From a bacterium (GTDB taxonomy: Bacteria > Dependentiae > Babeliae > Babeliales > UASB340): 10,744 bases of DNA. The stretch's first letter is position 1; each line of letters begins with the position of its first letter. The notes under the pieces are model-generated. The model was not told the origin of the DNA. It saw only the letters and a program-made list of their open reading frames with translations, and searched no databases. Positions 1 through 7,539 of the stretch are shown in pieces. The stretch lies in the NCBI GenBank assembly GCA_030630075.1, contig DAOVNS010000040.1, positions 1-10,744 on the forward strand, in the 5' to 3' direction. The translations under genes and the position numbers were made by a program.

Positions 1-112
1 AATAATACCAAAATTATAAAAAAAAACAGTTTTTATTTTTAAAATCCCAAAATAATGCTAATATTTTTTTAAATTTCGAATACTAAATAAGAATTATTTC
101 TAGGATACAAAA

Positions 113-1147
113 ATGAGTAATTTATCGGAAAAAATCGAGCAAATAAAAAAAGATCTAAACGATAAATTGAGCCACGCAAACAGCTTAAAAATTATCGATG
201 AAATCAGAATAGAGTTTTTAAGCAAAAAAGGATCAATATCCTCATTAATGTCCGAACTTAAAAATCTATCTTCCGAAGACAAAAAAGAATTCGGCCCACT
301 TCTCAATCAATTAAAAAAATCAGCTGAAGAACAAATAAAAATATCAAAAGAAAATTTTATACAAAAACAAGCGAAAGCCGAATCGTTAAAAAAAGAAAAT
401 TTTGACGTAACGGCTTATAAGACAAATCAACTAGAAGGCAATCTTCACATTCTTACTAAATTCACCCAAGAAGTAGAAAATATTTTTATATCAATGGGTT
501 TTGATCTTTTTGATGGACCTCAAGTTGAAACCGATTTTTATAATTTTACCGCATTAAATATTCCCGAAGATCATCCCGCAAGAGATATGTACGACACTTT
601 CTGGCTAAACAAAAAAAACATGCTAATGCGAACGCATACATCCCCTGCTCAAATTCATGCAATGAAAACAAAAGATTTACCACTAGCAGGCATTGTCGCG
701 GGATCTACTTTCAGGCACGAAGCAGTTGATGCTTCACATGATTTTCAGTTCATGCAATGTGAAGGAATCTATATTGATAAAAATGTAACACTTGCAAATC
801 TCTTGGCCGTTGCAAAAACTTTTTTACAAAAACTTTTTAATAAAAAAGACTTAGATATAAGGACAAGACCAGGATATTTTCCATTTGTTGAGCCTGGAGT
901 TGAAATCGATATGCGTTGTCCATTTTGTAAAGACGGATGTTCTGTGTGTAAGAAAAGCACATGGATTGAAGTTTTTCCTGGTGGCCTAATTCATCCCAAT
1001 GTGTTAAAATCTGGCGGTATAGATCCAGAAAAATATTCTGGCTTTGCATTTGGTTTTGGTCTTACCAGACTAGTTATGCTTAAATACAATATAAATGACA
1101 TCCGATTGTTGCATAGCGGAAAAATAAAATTTTTGGAACAATTCTAA
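113..1147 (+). CDS. pheS: Phenylalanine--tRNA ligase alpha subunit
   Basis: This is the class II synthetase alpha subunit, which works in the cytoplasm as an (alpha beta)2 enzyme with PheT to charge tRNA-Phe. The protein has 344 residues, a normal length. Residues 1-95 form the charged, helical, tRNA-binding coiled-coil arm. The catalytic core follows: HPARDMYDTFWL (154-165), RTHTSPAQIHAM (173-184), the motif 2 region FRHEAVDASHDFQFMQCEG (200-218), and the motif 3 region GFGLTRLVML (314-323). Four cysteines in CPFC and CSVC (269-279) sit in the loop before the last strand and could bind zinc; I recall this loop from a subset of bacterial PheS. The ATG follows AGGA at a good distance. The 112 bases upstream are AT-rich without a convincing promoter. 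pheT is not downstream; galU follows after 33 bases and is probably co-transcribed. Confidence 0.97.
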   Translation: MSNLSEKIEQIKKDLNDKLSHANSLKIIDEIRIEFLSKKGSISSLMSELKNLSSEDKKEFGPLLNQLKKSAEEQIKISKENFIQKQAKAESLKKENFDVTAYKTNQLEGNLHILTKFTQEVENIFISMGFDLFDGPQVETDFYNFTALNIPEDHPARDMYDTFWLNKKNMLMRTHTSPAQIHAMKTKDLPLAGIVAGSTFRHEAVDASHDFQFMQCEGIYIDKNVTLANLLAVAKTFLQKLFNKKDLDIRTRPGYFPFVEPGVEIDMRCPFCKDGCSVCKKSTWIEVFPGGLIHPNVLKSGGIDPEKYSGFAFGFGLTRLVMLKYNINDIRLLHSGKIKFLEQF

Positions 1148-1180
1148 GTTCCTCCCAAACAAAAAAAAGGAGAACTTGTA

Positions 1181-2107
1181 ATGAATGAGATAAAGGCTAT
1201 TATTCCTGCAGCAGGCTTTGGAACTCGCTTTCTACCAGCATCAAAAGCTGTCCCCAAGGAACTTCTTCCTATTCTTGACAAACCATCAATTCAATACATC
1301 GTCGAAGAAGGATTAGCTTCTGGAATAAAAGATTTTGTAATTGTTACAGGAAAAAACAAAAAAGCCATCGAAGATCATTTCGATCTTTATCCTGAACTTG
1401 AACAAGCACTAACCGCAAATAAAAAAGATCACCTTTTAGATAGCGTTTCCAAAATAATAAAAACTGCAAATTTTTTATATGTAAAACAAATTGAACAACT
1501 CGGATTAGGTCATGCAATTTGGAGTGCACGTAAAGCATTTAGCGATGAACGCGTTGCAATATTTTTACCAGATGATATTTTTACAGGCCCAAATCCCGGA
1601 ATGGCGCAACTTATAAAAATCGCAAACCAAGAAAAATGCAATGTTATCGCGGTTCAAGAAGTTCCAAAACAAGAAACTTCGCGTTATGGTGTAATTTCAA
1701 TACGACGTCAATTTTCTCCGAACCTATTTCAAGTAAAAGATCTAGTAGAAAAACCAGCACCAAATAAAGCTCCATCAAACTTGGCAATTGTAGGAAGATA
1801 TGTGCTTTCATCAAAAATATTTGAATCTCTTGAGGATTTAAAATTCGGATCTGGTGGAGAAATTCAATTAACAGATGGCATTCAAAACTTGTTGCTTTCT
1901 GGTGAAAAAGTTTTTGCATATAAAATTCAAGGTCAACGTTACGACGCAGGAACAACATTAGGTTGGTTAAAAACTAATTTGGATTTTGCATTACAACACC
2001 CTCAATATTCTGATGAAATAATGAAATATCTCGTTAATCTAGAAAAAGATATTTTGTTTATGCAAGGAAAAGCAGAAGCTTTAAAAAATAGAAAGCTAAC
2101 AATCTAA
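1181..2107 (+). CDS. galU: UTP--glucose-1-phosphate uridylyltransferase
   Basis: The enzyme makes UDP-glucose from UTP and glucose-1-phosphate in the cytoplasm, feeding surface polysaccharide and nucleotide-sugar synthesis. All family signatures are visible in 308 residues: the nucleotide-binding loop GFGTRFLPASKAVPKELLP (12-30), QLGLGHA (106-112), LPDD (129-132, metal-binding region), VEKPAP (189-194), GRY (205-207), GEIQLTDGI (226-234), and RYDAGTTLGW (253-262). Length is normal for bacterial GalU. A strong AGGAGA ribosome-binding site lies 8 bases before the ATG. The gene lies 33 bases after pheS and 31 before the first DUF2490-like gene, so it may be in one operon with both. A related glucose-1-phosphate thymidylyltransferase is less likely, because the long GxGTRFLPASKAVPKELLP loop is the GalU form. 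Confidence 0.96.
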   Translation: MNEIKAIIPAAGFGTRFLPASKAVPKELLPILDKPSIQYIVEEGLASGIKDFVIVTGKNKKAIEDHFDLYPELEQALTANKKDHLLDSVSKIIKTANFLYVKQIEQLGLGHAIWSARKAFSDERVAIFLPDDIFTGPNPGMAQLIKIANQEKCNVIAVQEVPKQETSRYGVISIRRQFSPNLFQVKDLVEKPAPNKAPSNLAIVGRYVLSSKIFESLEDLKFGSGGEIQLTDGIQNLLLSGEKVFAYKIQGQRYDAGTTLGWLKTNLDFALQHPQYSDEIMKYLVNLEKDILFMQGKAEALKNRKLTI

Positions 2108-2138
2108 GGGATTAACCATCTAATAGAAATCTAAATAT

Positions 2139-2837
2139 ATGCGATCTATAAAAATACTAAGCATTATATTTCTGTTTTGCCCTCTTTTTATAAATGCTGA
2201 ACACGATTACATTCCTTTTTTAAACTTTGCAATTTTTAAACAATTCAATAAAAGCCTTCTTCTTAGAGTTGATTGGGAATACGATAGATATGCCGATTCA
2301 AATACAAACTACATGCATAACGAAATAGCATGTATTTATAATATTGTTCCAAAACATATTTCTTCTAGTATTGACTACCGATTTATAAAATTAAAAAGTC
2401 CAAAATCAAATAAAATCAATCAAAGAATATATTTTAATGTTAACTTTAGAAAAAAACTGAATAAATTTTTACTCAGCGATAACGTCGGATTTGAATTCAG
2501 AGATATACAAAGAAAACCAAATATACTTTTTTTAAAAAATCACATTCGGCTTGGATACAAAATAAGATCTAAAAAAAAATCTTACGTAAGACCATATGTT
2601 GCGGATAGAGTTTATTACGATACCAACAAACGCTTTGCTCACATAAATAGATTCTATTTTGGTATTGTATTAAATCATAACAGATGGTTGTTTATAAATT
2701 TTCAGTACTACTTAGAAAGTTATTTTAAAAAATTTGATCACTCATTAAAATCTAACCACAACCTGGGAATTCAACTTACATACTTTATCCCAGAAAGAAA
2801 ACATAAAACACATTACAAAGAAGGTCTTCATAAATGA
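2139..2837 (+). CDS. Exported DUF2490-like beta-barrel protein, copy 1
   Basis: The function is unknown. The first 20 residues are a Sec signal peptide (basic start, hydrophobic core, FINA then EHDY). The rest alternates aromatic, polar and basic residues as in an outer-membrane beta-barrel. The pattern resembles DUF2490: WEYDRY near 46, YRF at 80-82, QRIYFNVNF (95-103), GFEFR (117-121), RPYVADRVYYD (151-161) and a C-terminal GIQLTYFIPE strand (210-219). The family assignment is from memory of that pattern. The mature part is very rich in Phe, Tyr, Asn and Lys. No clear Shine-Dalgarno precedes the ATG, so translation may depend on coupling or be weak. The gene starts 31 bases after galU and its stop overlaps the next gene, a paralogue. 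Confidence 0.78.
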   Translation: MRSIKILSIIFLFCPLFINAEHDYIPFLNFAIFKQFNKSLLLRVDWEYDRYADSNTNYMHNEIACIYNIVPKHISSSIDYRFIKLKSPKSNKINQRIYFNVNFRKKLNKFLLSDNVGFEFRDIQRKPNILFLKNHIRLGYKIRSKKKSYVRPYVADRVYYDTNKRFAHINRFYFGIVLNHNRWLFINFQYYLESYFKKFDHSLKSNHNLGIQLTYFIPERKHKTHYKEGLHK

Positions 2838-3562
2838 TATTAATAAGAACCTTGATTCTTCGAATTTTAATTATAATATTTTTATGTTGTCCAAGTATGA
2901 TGAATGCAATGCACGATTATGATCCATTTATAAATGTGGGACTTCTTAAAGACTTTAATAAGAATTTTTCAATAAAAGCCAATTGCGAATATGAAAGATA
3001 TTCTAATACAAGAGGAAACTATCTGCATAACGAAATCGGCGGTATTTATAAAATTTCACCCAAATACATAGATTCAAATTTTACTTATCGAGTCATATCA
3101 TATACATATCCAAACTTAAAAAAAATGGAACAAAGATTATATTTCAACATCAACTTTAAAAATCAAATAAATAAATTTGGCGTTAGCGATCAGGTCGGCT
3201 TTGAGTATAGAGAAAGACAAAAATGCTCTGATGTTCTTTTTCTAAAAAATCAATTAACACTCAATTTCGAACTACAAAAATCAGGCAAATCTTCCATTAA
3301 GCCTTACGTTTCGGATACTCTCTTTTACGATATCAATAAAAAAGATTCGCACAGAAACATCTTTTCTATTGGTTTTGTATCAAACAGAAATAACGAACTT
3401 TCCATAGATTTTTATTACTACTTATTAAGTTATTTTAAAAGATTTAACGAATCCTTAAAATACGAACATTATTATGGAATTCAATTTACGTTTCTAATCC
3501 CCGAAATTAAACATAAAACACCCGTCAAAAGAAATTTATTTAACAAAAAACTAAATTTTTAA
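2834..3562 (+). CDS. Exported DUF2490-like beta-barrel protein, copy 2
   Basis: This is a 242-residue paralogue of the preceding protein. The mature parts align without gaps from HDY.PF.N to IPE.KHKT, and my hand count gives about 99 identities in 204 positions. Residues 1-25 are a signal peptide ending SMMNA. Conserved blocks shared with copy 1 include NY.HNEI, PK.I.S...YR, QR.YFN.NF, SD.VGFE, FLKN, PYV.D..YD and YL.SYFK.F. The start ATG overlaps the stop of copy 1 as ATGA, so translation is probably coupled. Likely location is the outer membrane, by inference from strand pattern and signal. The gene ends 73 bases before the next one. The gap holds an A7GCT8 palindrome and a weak 6-bp hairpin, neither a convincing terminator. 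Confidence 0.78.
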   Translation: MILIRTLILRILIIIFLCCPSMMNAMHDYDPFINVGLLKDFNKNFSIKANCEYERYSNTRGNYLHNEIGGIYKISPKYIDSNFTYRVISYTYPNLKKMEQRLYFNINFKNQINKFGVSDQVGFEYRERQKCSDVLFLKNQLTLNFELQKSGKSSIKPYVSDTLFYDINKKDSHRNIFSIGFVSNRNNELSIDFYYYLLSYFKRFNESLKYEHYYGIQFTFLIPEIKHKTPVKRNLFNKKLNF

Positions 3563-3635
3563 AAAAAGCTTTTTTTTCTTGATAAAACAACTTATGATAA
3601 GTTTTTTAAAACTCACTTAATAATTCAGGAAAAAT

Positions 3636-4211
3636 ATGCTTTTTAATTTGAAAAAAATATTTTCAGCTCTTTTCGTATCCTTAGTATTCATTAGCAATAT
3701 TTTTTGTTATTCGAATTCTAATAAACTCGTAGAAGATTTAACAAAAGCAGAAAGTTTTTATTTAACTCGCTCAACAACATTACTAGATAAAAATAATTCC
3801 GATCTAAAAGAACAACTAGTCGTTTTAAAAAAATTATATAAACATCAAGAAGAACTTCATGAAAGTTTAAAAACGGAACAATCGAGCAAAAGCAAAGAAG
3901 AACTTGAGCAGGAATTCAAACAACTACAATTAACAAAAGAAATAATAAGACACCTCGAAAAACATTTAAAAGAAAATTATGACTGGAAAGAACTCAATCA
4001 CTTTTCTAATATTGCAAAACCTTTGGCTGTTAGTACAACTTTAGCAGCACTAACAATGTTATCTTTAAAACTTGCCCAAGTATCTGGAATGACTAACGAT
4101 CAAACACTTTCTGATTATAAAGTTAACAACACAACAATAACTGGTACTTATGCAACAATCGCATCAATTTGGATTTTAATAAATTATTTAAAAAATTTAT
4201 CTACCAAATAA
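3636..4211 (+). CDS. Hypothetical membrane-anchored coiled-coil protein
   Basis: I do not recognise this 191-residue protein. It opens with a hydrophobic export or anchor segment (about 5-25, KKIFSALFVSLVFISNIFCY). A highly charged Lys/Glu/Leu stretch (about 30-115) follows and is predicted by eye to be alpha-helical coiled coil. The C-terminal part has two hydrophobic segments (about 126-147 and 170-186) separated by a Thr/Asn-rich loop. It could be an inner-membrane protein with an extracytoplasmic coiled coil. The ATG follows AGGA with 5 bases between. A possible -10 box TATGAT lies at 3593-3598 with a poor -35. The last 28 bases overlap the end of the minus-strand gene coming the other way. 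Confidence 0.7.
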   Translation: MLFNLKKIFSALFVSLVFISNIFCYSNSNKLVEDLTKAESFYLTRSTTLLDKNNSDLKEQLVVLKKLYKHQEELHESLKTEQSSKSKEELEQEFKQLQLTKEIIRHLEKHLKENYDWKELNHFSNIAKPLAVSTTLAALTMLSLKLAQVSGMTNDQTLSDYKVNNTTITGTYATIASIWILINYLKNLSTK

Positions 4212-4408
4212 TCTTTTAGTTTTTTCAACTTTTTCAAAACAGGCTTTGCTCCAATTAATGCTAATCCTGCAATTATAAAAAGTATTCCCTGAACAATCGG
4301 TAGAAACAGCCCCGCAATCCCTACTATTATTAAAATAATACCCAAAAATACCTTCAAACCACTATTCAAGGAATTCCATTTTATTTTTTTAAAAAAATTG
4401 TTATTCAT
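4184..4408 (-). CDS. Small two-helix membrane protein
   Basis: The product has 74 residues. An amphipathic basic N-terminus is followed by two closely spaced hydrophobic helices, GLKVFLGIILIIVGIAGLFLP and GILFIIAGLALIGA, with a basic C-terminal tail KPVLKKLKKLKDYLVDKFFK. The pattern of Gly-rich helices around a central LP..QG turn resembles the small PGPGW/DUF454-like membrane proteins, but the assignment is tentative. The frame is open up to an ATG at 4453, but neither it nor the ATG at 4435 has a Shine-Dalgarno. The ATG at 4408 is preceded by AAAGGA with 9 bases between, so I start there. Its 3' end overlaps the convergent plus-strand gene by 28 bases. Its role is unknown. Confidence 0.65.
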   Translation of the reverse strand: MNNNFFKKIKWNSLNSGLKVFLGIILIIVGIAGLFLPIVQGILFIIAGLALIGAKPVLKKLKKLKDYLVDKFFK

Positions 4409-4602
4409 AAATAATAATCCTTTAAAATTTGACATTAGAAACAATAATCCCATAATTTATGTGATAGCAAAATTATTGGGGTCTCGTCTAACCAAATGCA
4501 AGTTTCCTAGATTATAAGGTAAATACACTGCAGTCAGATATACGTAACACCAATTTGCAACTTTTTAGTTGTATTATTAATGAATTAATTTAGGAAAGAA
4601 AT

Positions 4603-5736
4603 ATGAAAAACATATTCAAAAAAATATTATTTTTTATAACGGTAACAACAGTCTCTTTAAATGCAGAAAGCACAACTTCAAGCAGTAAGGCAGAAAATGT
4701 CTTAATAAATCAAAATTCCCAACATACCATTTCATCCGAAATTACCAATCTAAAAGAAACAGATCCATACATACAAAAATATGAAAAAATAGAAGACTAC
4801 GGCTTAAAACTTTTCTTAAATTACATACAAAAAGCAAAGGTAATAGCTGATTCAGAAGAAGACGAACAAATAAAAATTAATTTTATTTATGATATTCAGC
4901 CAACATTCAATGAAGCTGTTCACCTTAATCAAGAACAGACACCAAAACTGTACGCTCTAATCAACAATCTTGCACAAAAAGCAAACATTAAAACACCAAA
5001 AATCTTCCTCTCTCTAAATAAAAAGTTAAGTAATGCTTGGGCAATGACTTATTCTAAAAATTTAAGCTGCATAATTTTATGCGAAAATCTTATTAAAAAC
5101 ATGACAGACGATGAACTTAAAGCCATTATTGCCCATGAACTAGGCCATATAAAAAACGATTCAGTGAAAAAAGTAAGCGCTCTTGATAAATATGTAACTA
5201 TAAAAAACATTTTTATATCAGAAGCTGCAATACTTGCTTCAATCGGCACCCTAATAGCGCTCTATAAACTCACGCCAAAAAATTTCTTTAAAAACAATTT
5301 ACTACGAAGTTCCGGAATTGGAACCCTTCTAGCTACACCATTTATCGGATTTGGAATCCTTATTTATTTAATTAACAAAAAGCAACACAATCCATCAGAT
5401 GAAGTTAATGCTGACAAAGTTGCAATCGACATAACCAATGATCCAACATCATTTATAAATGCAATGCAAGTACTTAAAAATCAATATTTAAAAGACTTTA
5501 ATATAATCGAAAACGGTTTTGAAATTGTTGACGAAAATCTTGAAGATTTAAAAACCAGTTCGGAATCATGGTTTAATAAATTAAAATCAGCAATAACGTT
5601 ATCTAAAAATAATATTGAAACTAACAAGAAAAATATTATTGAAAACGGTTGTATTTCTCATCCGGGAATTGATAAACGAATAGAATTTGGAAAACAAGAA
5701 CTTGAAAAACAGCTACAATTGGCTCAAGTAGCATAA
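4603..5736 (+). CDS. Exported M48-family zinc metalloprotease
   Basis: This is a zinc-dependent endopeptidase of the M48 (HtpX/BepA/Oma1) type. The zinc site AIIAHELGHIKND contains HELGH at 178-182. The third ligand is probably Glu267 in DEVNADKVAID (266-276). The late SHPGIDKRI (352-360) matches the family's HP..xxRI signature. Residues 1-22 look like a Sec signal peptide (ending LNAES), giving an extracytoplasmic enzyme. Two hydrophobic segments (about 203-222 and 237-257) lie between HExxH and the Glu ligand, as in HtpX. IKTPKIFLS (129-137) is the usual strand before the active site. Likely role is envelope protein quality control, by inference from the family. The ATG follows AGGAAAG. The upstream gap of about 194 bases to the divergent small membrane gene shows no clear promoter. 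Confidence 0.92.
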   Translation: MKNIFKKILFFITVTTVSLNAESTTSSSKAENVLINQNSQHTISSEITNLKETDPYIQKYEKIEDYGLKLFLNYIQKAKVIADSEEDEQIKINFIYDIQPTFNEAVHLNQEQTPKLYALINNLAQKANIKTPKIFLSLNKKLSNAWAMTYSKNLSCIILCENLIKNMTDDELKAIIAHELGHIKNDSVKKVSALDKYVTIKNIFISEAAILASIGTLIALYKLTPKNFFKNNLLRSSGIGTLLATPFIGFGILIYLINKKQHNPSDEVNADKVAIDITNDPTSFINAMQVLKNQYLKDFNIIENGFEIVDENLEDLKTSSESWFNKLKSAITLSKNNIETNKKNIIENGCISHPGIDKRIEFGKQELEKQLQLAQVA

Positions 5737-5767
5737 ATTTATTTTACGCCTACTTTTTAAGTAACAT

Positions 5768-5796
5768 TTGCCTGAAAATCAACTTTCTGGTAAAAA
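5768..5796 (+). promoter_or_regulatory. Candidate promoter of the tRNA-Gln gene
   Basis: A TTGCCT box (5768-5773) and a TAAAAA box (5791-5796) are separated by 17 bases and lie about 22 bases before the tRNA 5' end. Each matches the sigma-70 consensus at four of six positions. In DNA this AT-rich such matches arise easily, so the position is the main support. Confidence 0.33.
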
Positions 5797-5818
5797 ATTA
5801 AGTATCTAAAAAATGTTT

Positions 5819-5892
5819 TGGGATGTCGTCTAGTGGCAGGACTCTGGATTCTGGTTCCAGCTACAGAGGTTCGAATCCTCTCATCCCAACCA
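5819..5892 (+). tRNA. trnQ: tRNA-Gln (anticodon CUG), CCA encoded
   Basis: The cloverleaf is complete. The acceptor stem is TGGGATG (5819-5825) with CATCCCA (5882-5888). The D arm is GTC..GAC around TAGTGGCAG. The anticodon stem CTGGA/TCCAG closes the 7-base loop TTCTGGT, giving anticodon CTG. The variable loop is short, and the T arm AGAGG/CCTCT has loop TTCGAAT. Discriminator A is followed by an encoded CCA. The U1-A72 end pair is a known glutamine-tRNA feature and supports the identity. It decodes CAG. It faces aspD tail-to-tail with 43 bases between them, and its 3' end forms part of the following hairpin. Confidence 0.95.
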
Positions 5893-5931
5893 ACCTTCGC
5901 AGAGCGAAAGTTGGTTGGTTGGTTCTCTTTT
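5888..5931 (+). terminator. Hairpin between tRNA-Gln and aspD, probable terminator
   Basis: Arms 5888-5900 (AACCAACCTTCGC) and 5904-5916 (GCGAAAGTTGGTT) pair over 13 positions with one C/A mismatch and an AGA loop. A repeated TTGG run and TCTCTTTT follow. The left arm includes the tRNA discriminator and CCA. On the minus strand the mismatch becomes a G-U wobble, so the hairpin is slightly better there, but no U tract follows. It most likely ends the tRNA transcript and may slow aspD transcripts. Confidence 0.6.
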
Positions 5932-5935
5932 AAAA

Positions 5936-7534
5936 TTAACTACTCTTTTTATTCCACTCATCATAATATTCTTGCATGACATCTTTAATGTTTTTACCAA
6001 TAACCGGATAATCTTCACTTGGTAAATTTGCAAGTGCAAGTCGAATAGAAGATTTAGGTCCAGCAAAGCCTTCGCCCGGTAAACAAATAGTGAATTTTTC
6101 TTTTGCAAGTTTAAATAAGAATCCTATTGTCGAAACATTGTTGATAAAATATTTTCCAAAATCATCACCATACTTTTCTGTTGCCATCTTACCAATATCA
6201 AGCAAAGTATAATAATATGTGTGCTCAGGTCCTTTATCAAACTTAATCTCTAAATTTGTATAAAGATCTGTAATTCGTTTTAACAAGAGAGCTTGAATTG
6301 ATTTTCTGTATTTTTTTTCTGTATCCAAAAGTTCAAATAATGCAAAAAGAGACATAATGCATTGTTGAGGACAAGAAAGTCCGCCAGTATGTGCAAGTGC
6401 AACATCACGACTGTCCATAACAAGACGATCAATGAATTTTATTTTTTCTGGAGTTGCAGAATCCATTTTGTATCGTTCATCAAGTTGCGCAACTTCTGAT
6501 TTTGGTAGATTTGCAATTAATTCATCAATAACATTATCTTCGTGAAGCATTATTATTCCAAGTCGCCATCCAGTAACACCAAAGTATTTAGAAAATGAAT
6601 AAACACAAATTGTGTTTTTTGGAATTACACCAACTATAGAATTAAATTCATCTGCAAAAGTTGCATAAACAGTATCGGTTAAAGTAATTAAATCTTTGCG
6701 TTTTTCTGTTACAACTTTTTCTATTTTTTCTAATGTTTCTTTTTTTAATGCAACAGATGGAGGATTAGATGGATTTACAAAAAATAATGCTTTAACTTTT
6801 GGATCTTCCAGTTTTTTAATTTCTGAATCAGGAATTTGCCAACCTTCGTCTTCGCTTCCTTCAACATTAATTACAACTAATTGATAATCATTCAAAGCCG
6901 GAATTTCTAAATAAGGTGAAAAAATGGGAGTAATAATTGCAATGTGATCACCCTTTTTTAATATTTTATTTTCTTTTAAAGAATTAAAAATATAAACCAT
7001 CGATGCAGTTGCACCCTCTGTTGCAAAAAGCTGAAATTTACCTTGTTTTGATAAATCACCATTAAATAGAACTTGGTTCAAATATTCAAAAACTATTTTT
7101 TCTATATTTGGAAAAATTCTTGGAGGATCTGGATAAAAATCACCAAGTGAAGCATCTGCAAGTTCATGCACAAGTGCATCTGGATTTAGTTTTAATTTAC
7201 TTTCGCAAAACTCTAATGCCTTTTTTAAAAATGTAGCAGTATCTTTGTCTTCTAGTTTACCTAAAAATTCATCCAACTTTTTTGCAATGCCATCTGCTGA
7301 TATTTTTAAACCTAAGTTTTCTATGTCTGTGTTCTTTTTTGCTAAATCTGTTGCAAAAAGATTTAAATGATTAAAACCTTTTCTTGCTAAAGTATTTAAA
7401 AAATTAGGATTTCCACGTCCTGCATTTAATACTTTAGCGTTTTTTGCTTTTGCACCATCGTTGGCCATTTTTATTAAAACATTTTTTAATTCAAACGGAC
7501 TCATCGCCTCGTATTGTTTCATTTCTGTTGTCAT
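5936..7534 (-). CDS. aspD: Aspartate 4-decarboxylase (aspartate aminotransferase-like, PLP)
   Basis: The PLP enzyme (EC 4.1.1.12) converts L-aspartate to L-alanine plus CO2 in the cytoplasm, consuming a proton, and has side aminotransferase activity. Length (532 residues) and the long N-terminal extension match AspD rather than the roughly 400-residue aminotransferases. Numbered from my start: AGRGNPNF (38-45), TEGATASMVY (172-181, cofactor phosphate region), FFVNPSNPPS (251-260), SFSKYFGVTGWRLG (313-326) with the Schiff-base lysine at 316, and SIRLALANLP (496-505) carrying the likely carboxylate-binding arginine. A GTG at 7543 overlaps the transporter stop as GTGA. The ATG at 7534 is preceded by AAGGG about 8 bases away and is preferred. 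It is co-transcribed with, and probably translationally coupled to, the upstream antiporter gene. Confidence 0.93.
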   Translation of the reverse strand: MTTEMKQYEAMSPFELKNVLIKMANDGAKAKNAKVLNAGRGNPNFLNTLARKGFNHLNLFATDLAKKNTDIENLGLKISADGIAKKLDEFLGKLEDKDTATFLKKALEFCESKLKLNPDALVHELADASLGDFYPDPPRIFPNIEKIVFEYLNQVLFNGDLSKQGKFQLFATEGATASMVYIFNSLKENKILKKGDHIAIITPIFSPYLEIPALNDYQLVVINVEGSEDEGWQIPDSEIKKLEDPKVKALFFVNPSNPPSVALKKETLEKIEKVVTEKRKDLITLTDTVYATFADEFNSIVGVIPKNTICVYSFSKYFGVTGWRLGIIMLHEDNVIDELIANLPKSEVAQLDERYKMDSATPEKIKFIDRLVMDSRDVALAHTGGLSCPQQCIMSLFALFELLDTEKKYRKSIQALLLKRITDLYTNLEIKFDKGPEHTYYYTLLDIGKMATEKYGDDFGKYFINNVSTIGFLFKLAKEKFTICLPGEGFAGPKSSIRLALANLPSEDYPVIGKNIKDVMQEYYDEWNKKSS

Positions 7535-7539
7535 GATTT

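Noticed and set aside
1644..1958. 104-codon open frame antisense to galU
   Set aside because: It lies wholly inside the well-conserved galU coding region on the opposite strand and its product resembles nothing; it is a shadow of galU codons.
3561..3576. A7GC-T7 palindrome after the second DUF2490-like gene
   Set aside because: The stem is almost all A-T with no room for a loop; it is likely chance in poly-A/T-rich DNA.
3588..3607. AACTTA/TAAGTT hairpin followed by T residues
   Set aside because: A six-base A-T-rich stem is too weak for an intrinsic terminator, and the same stretch may be the -10 region of the next gene.
4454..4602. Intergenic stretch before the M48 gene, checked for a tRNA-like fold or promoter
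   Set aside because: I found no cloverleaf, no stable stem and no -35/-10 pair with proper spacing (TTGCAA at 4555 has no matching -10).
5911..5924. TTGG tandem repeat after the tRNA
   Set aside because: It is only three and a half units and is explained as the right arm of the hairpin with slippage; it is not a CRISPR or other array.
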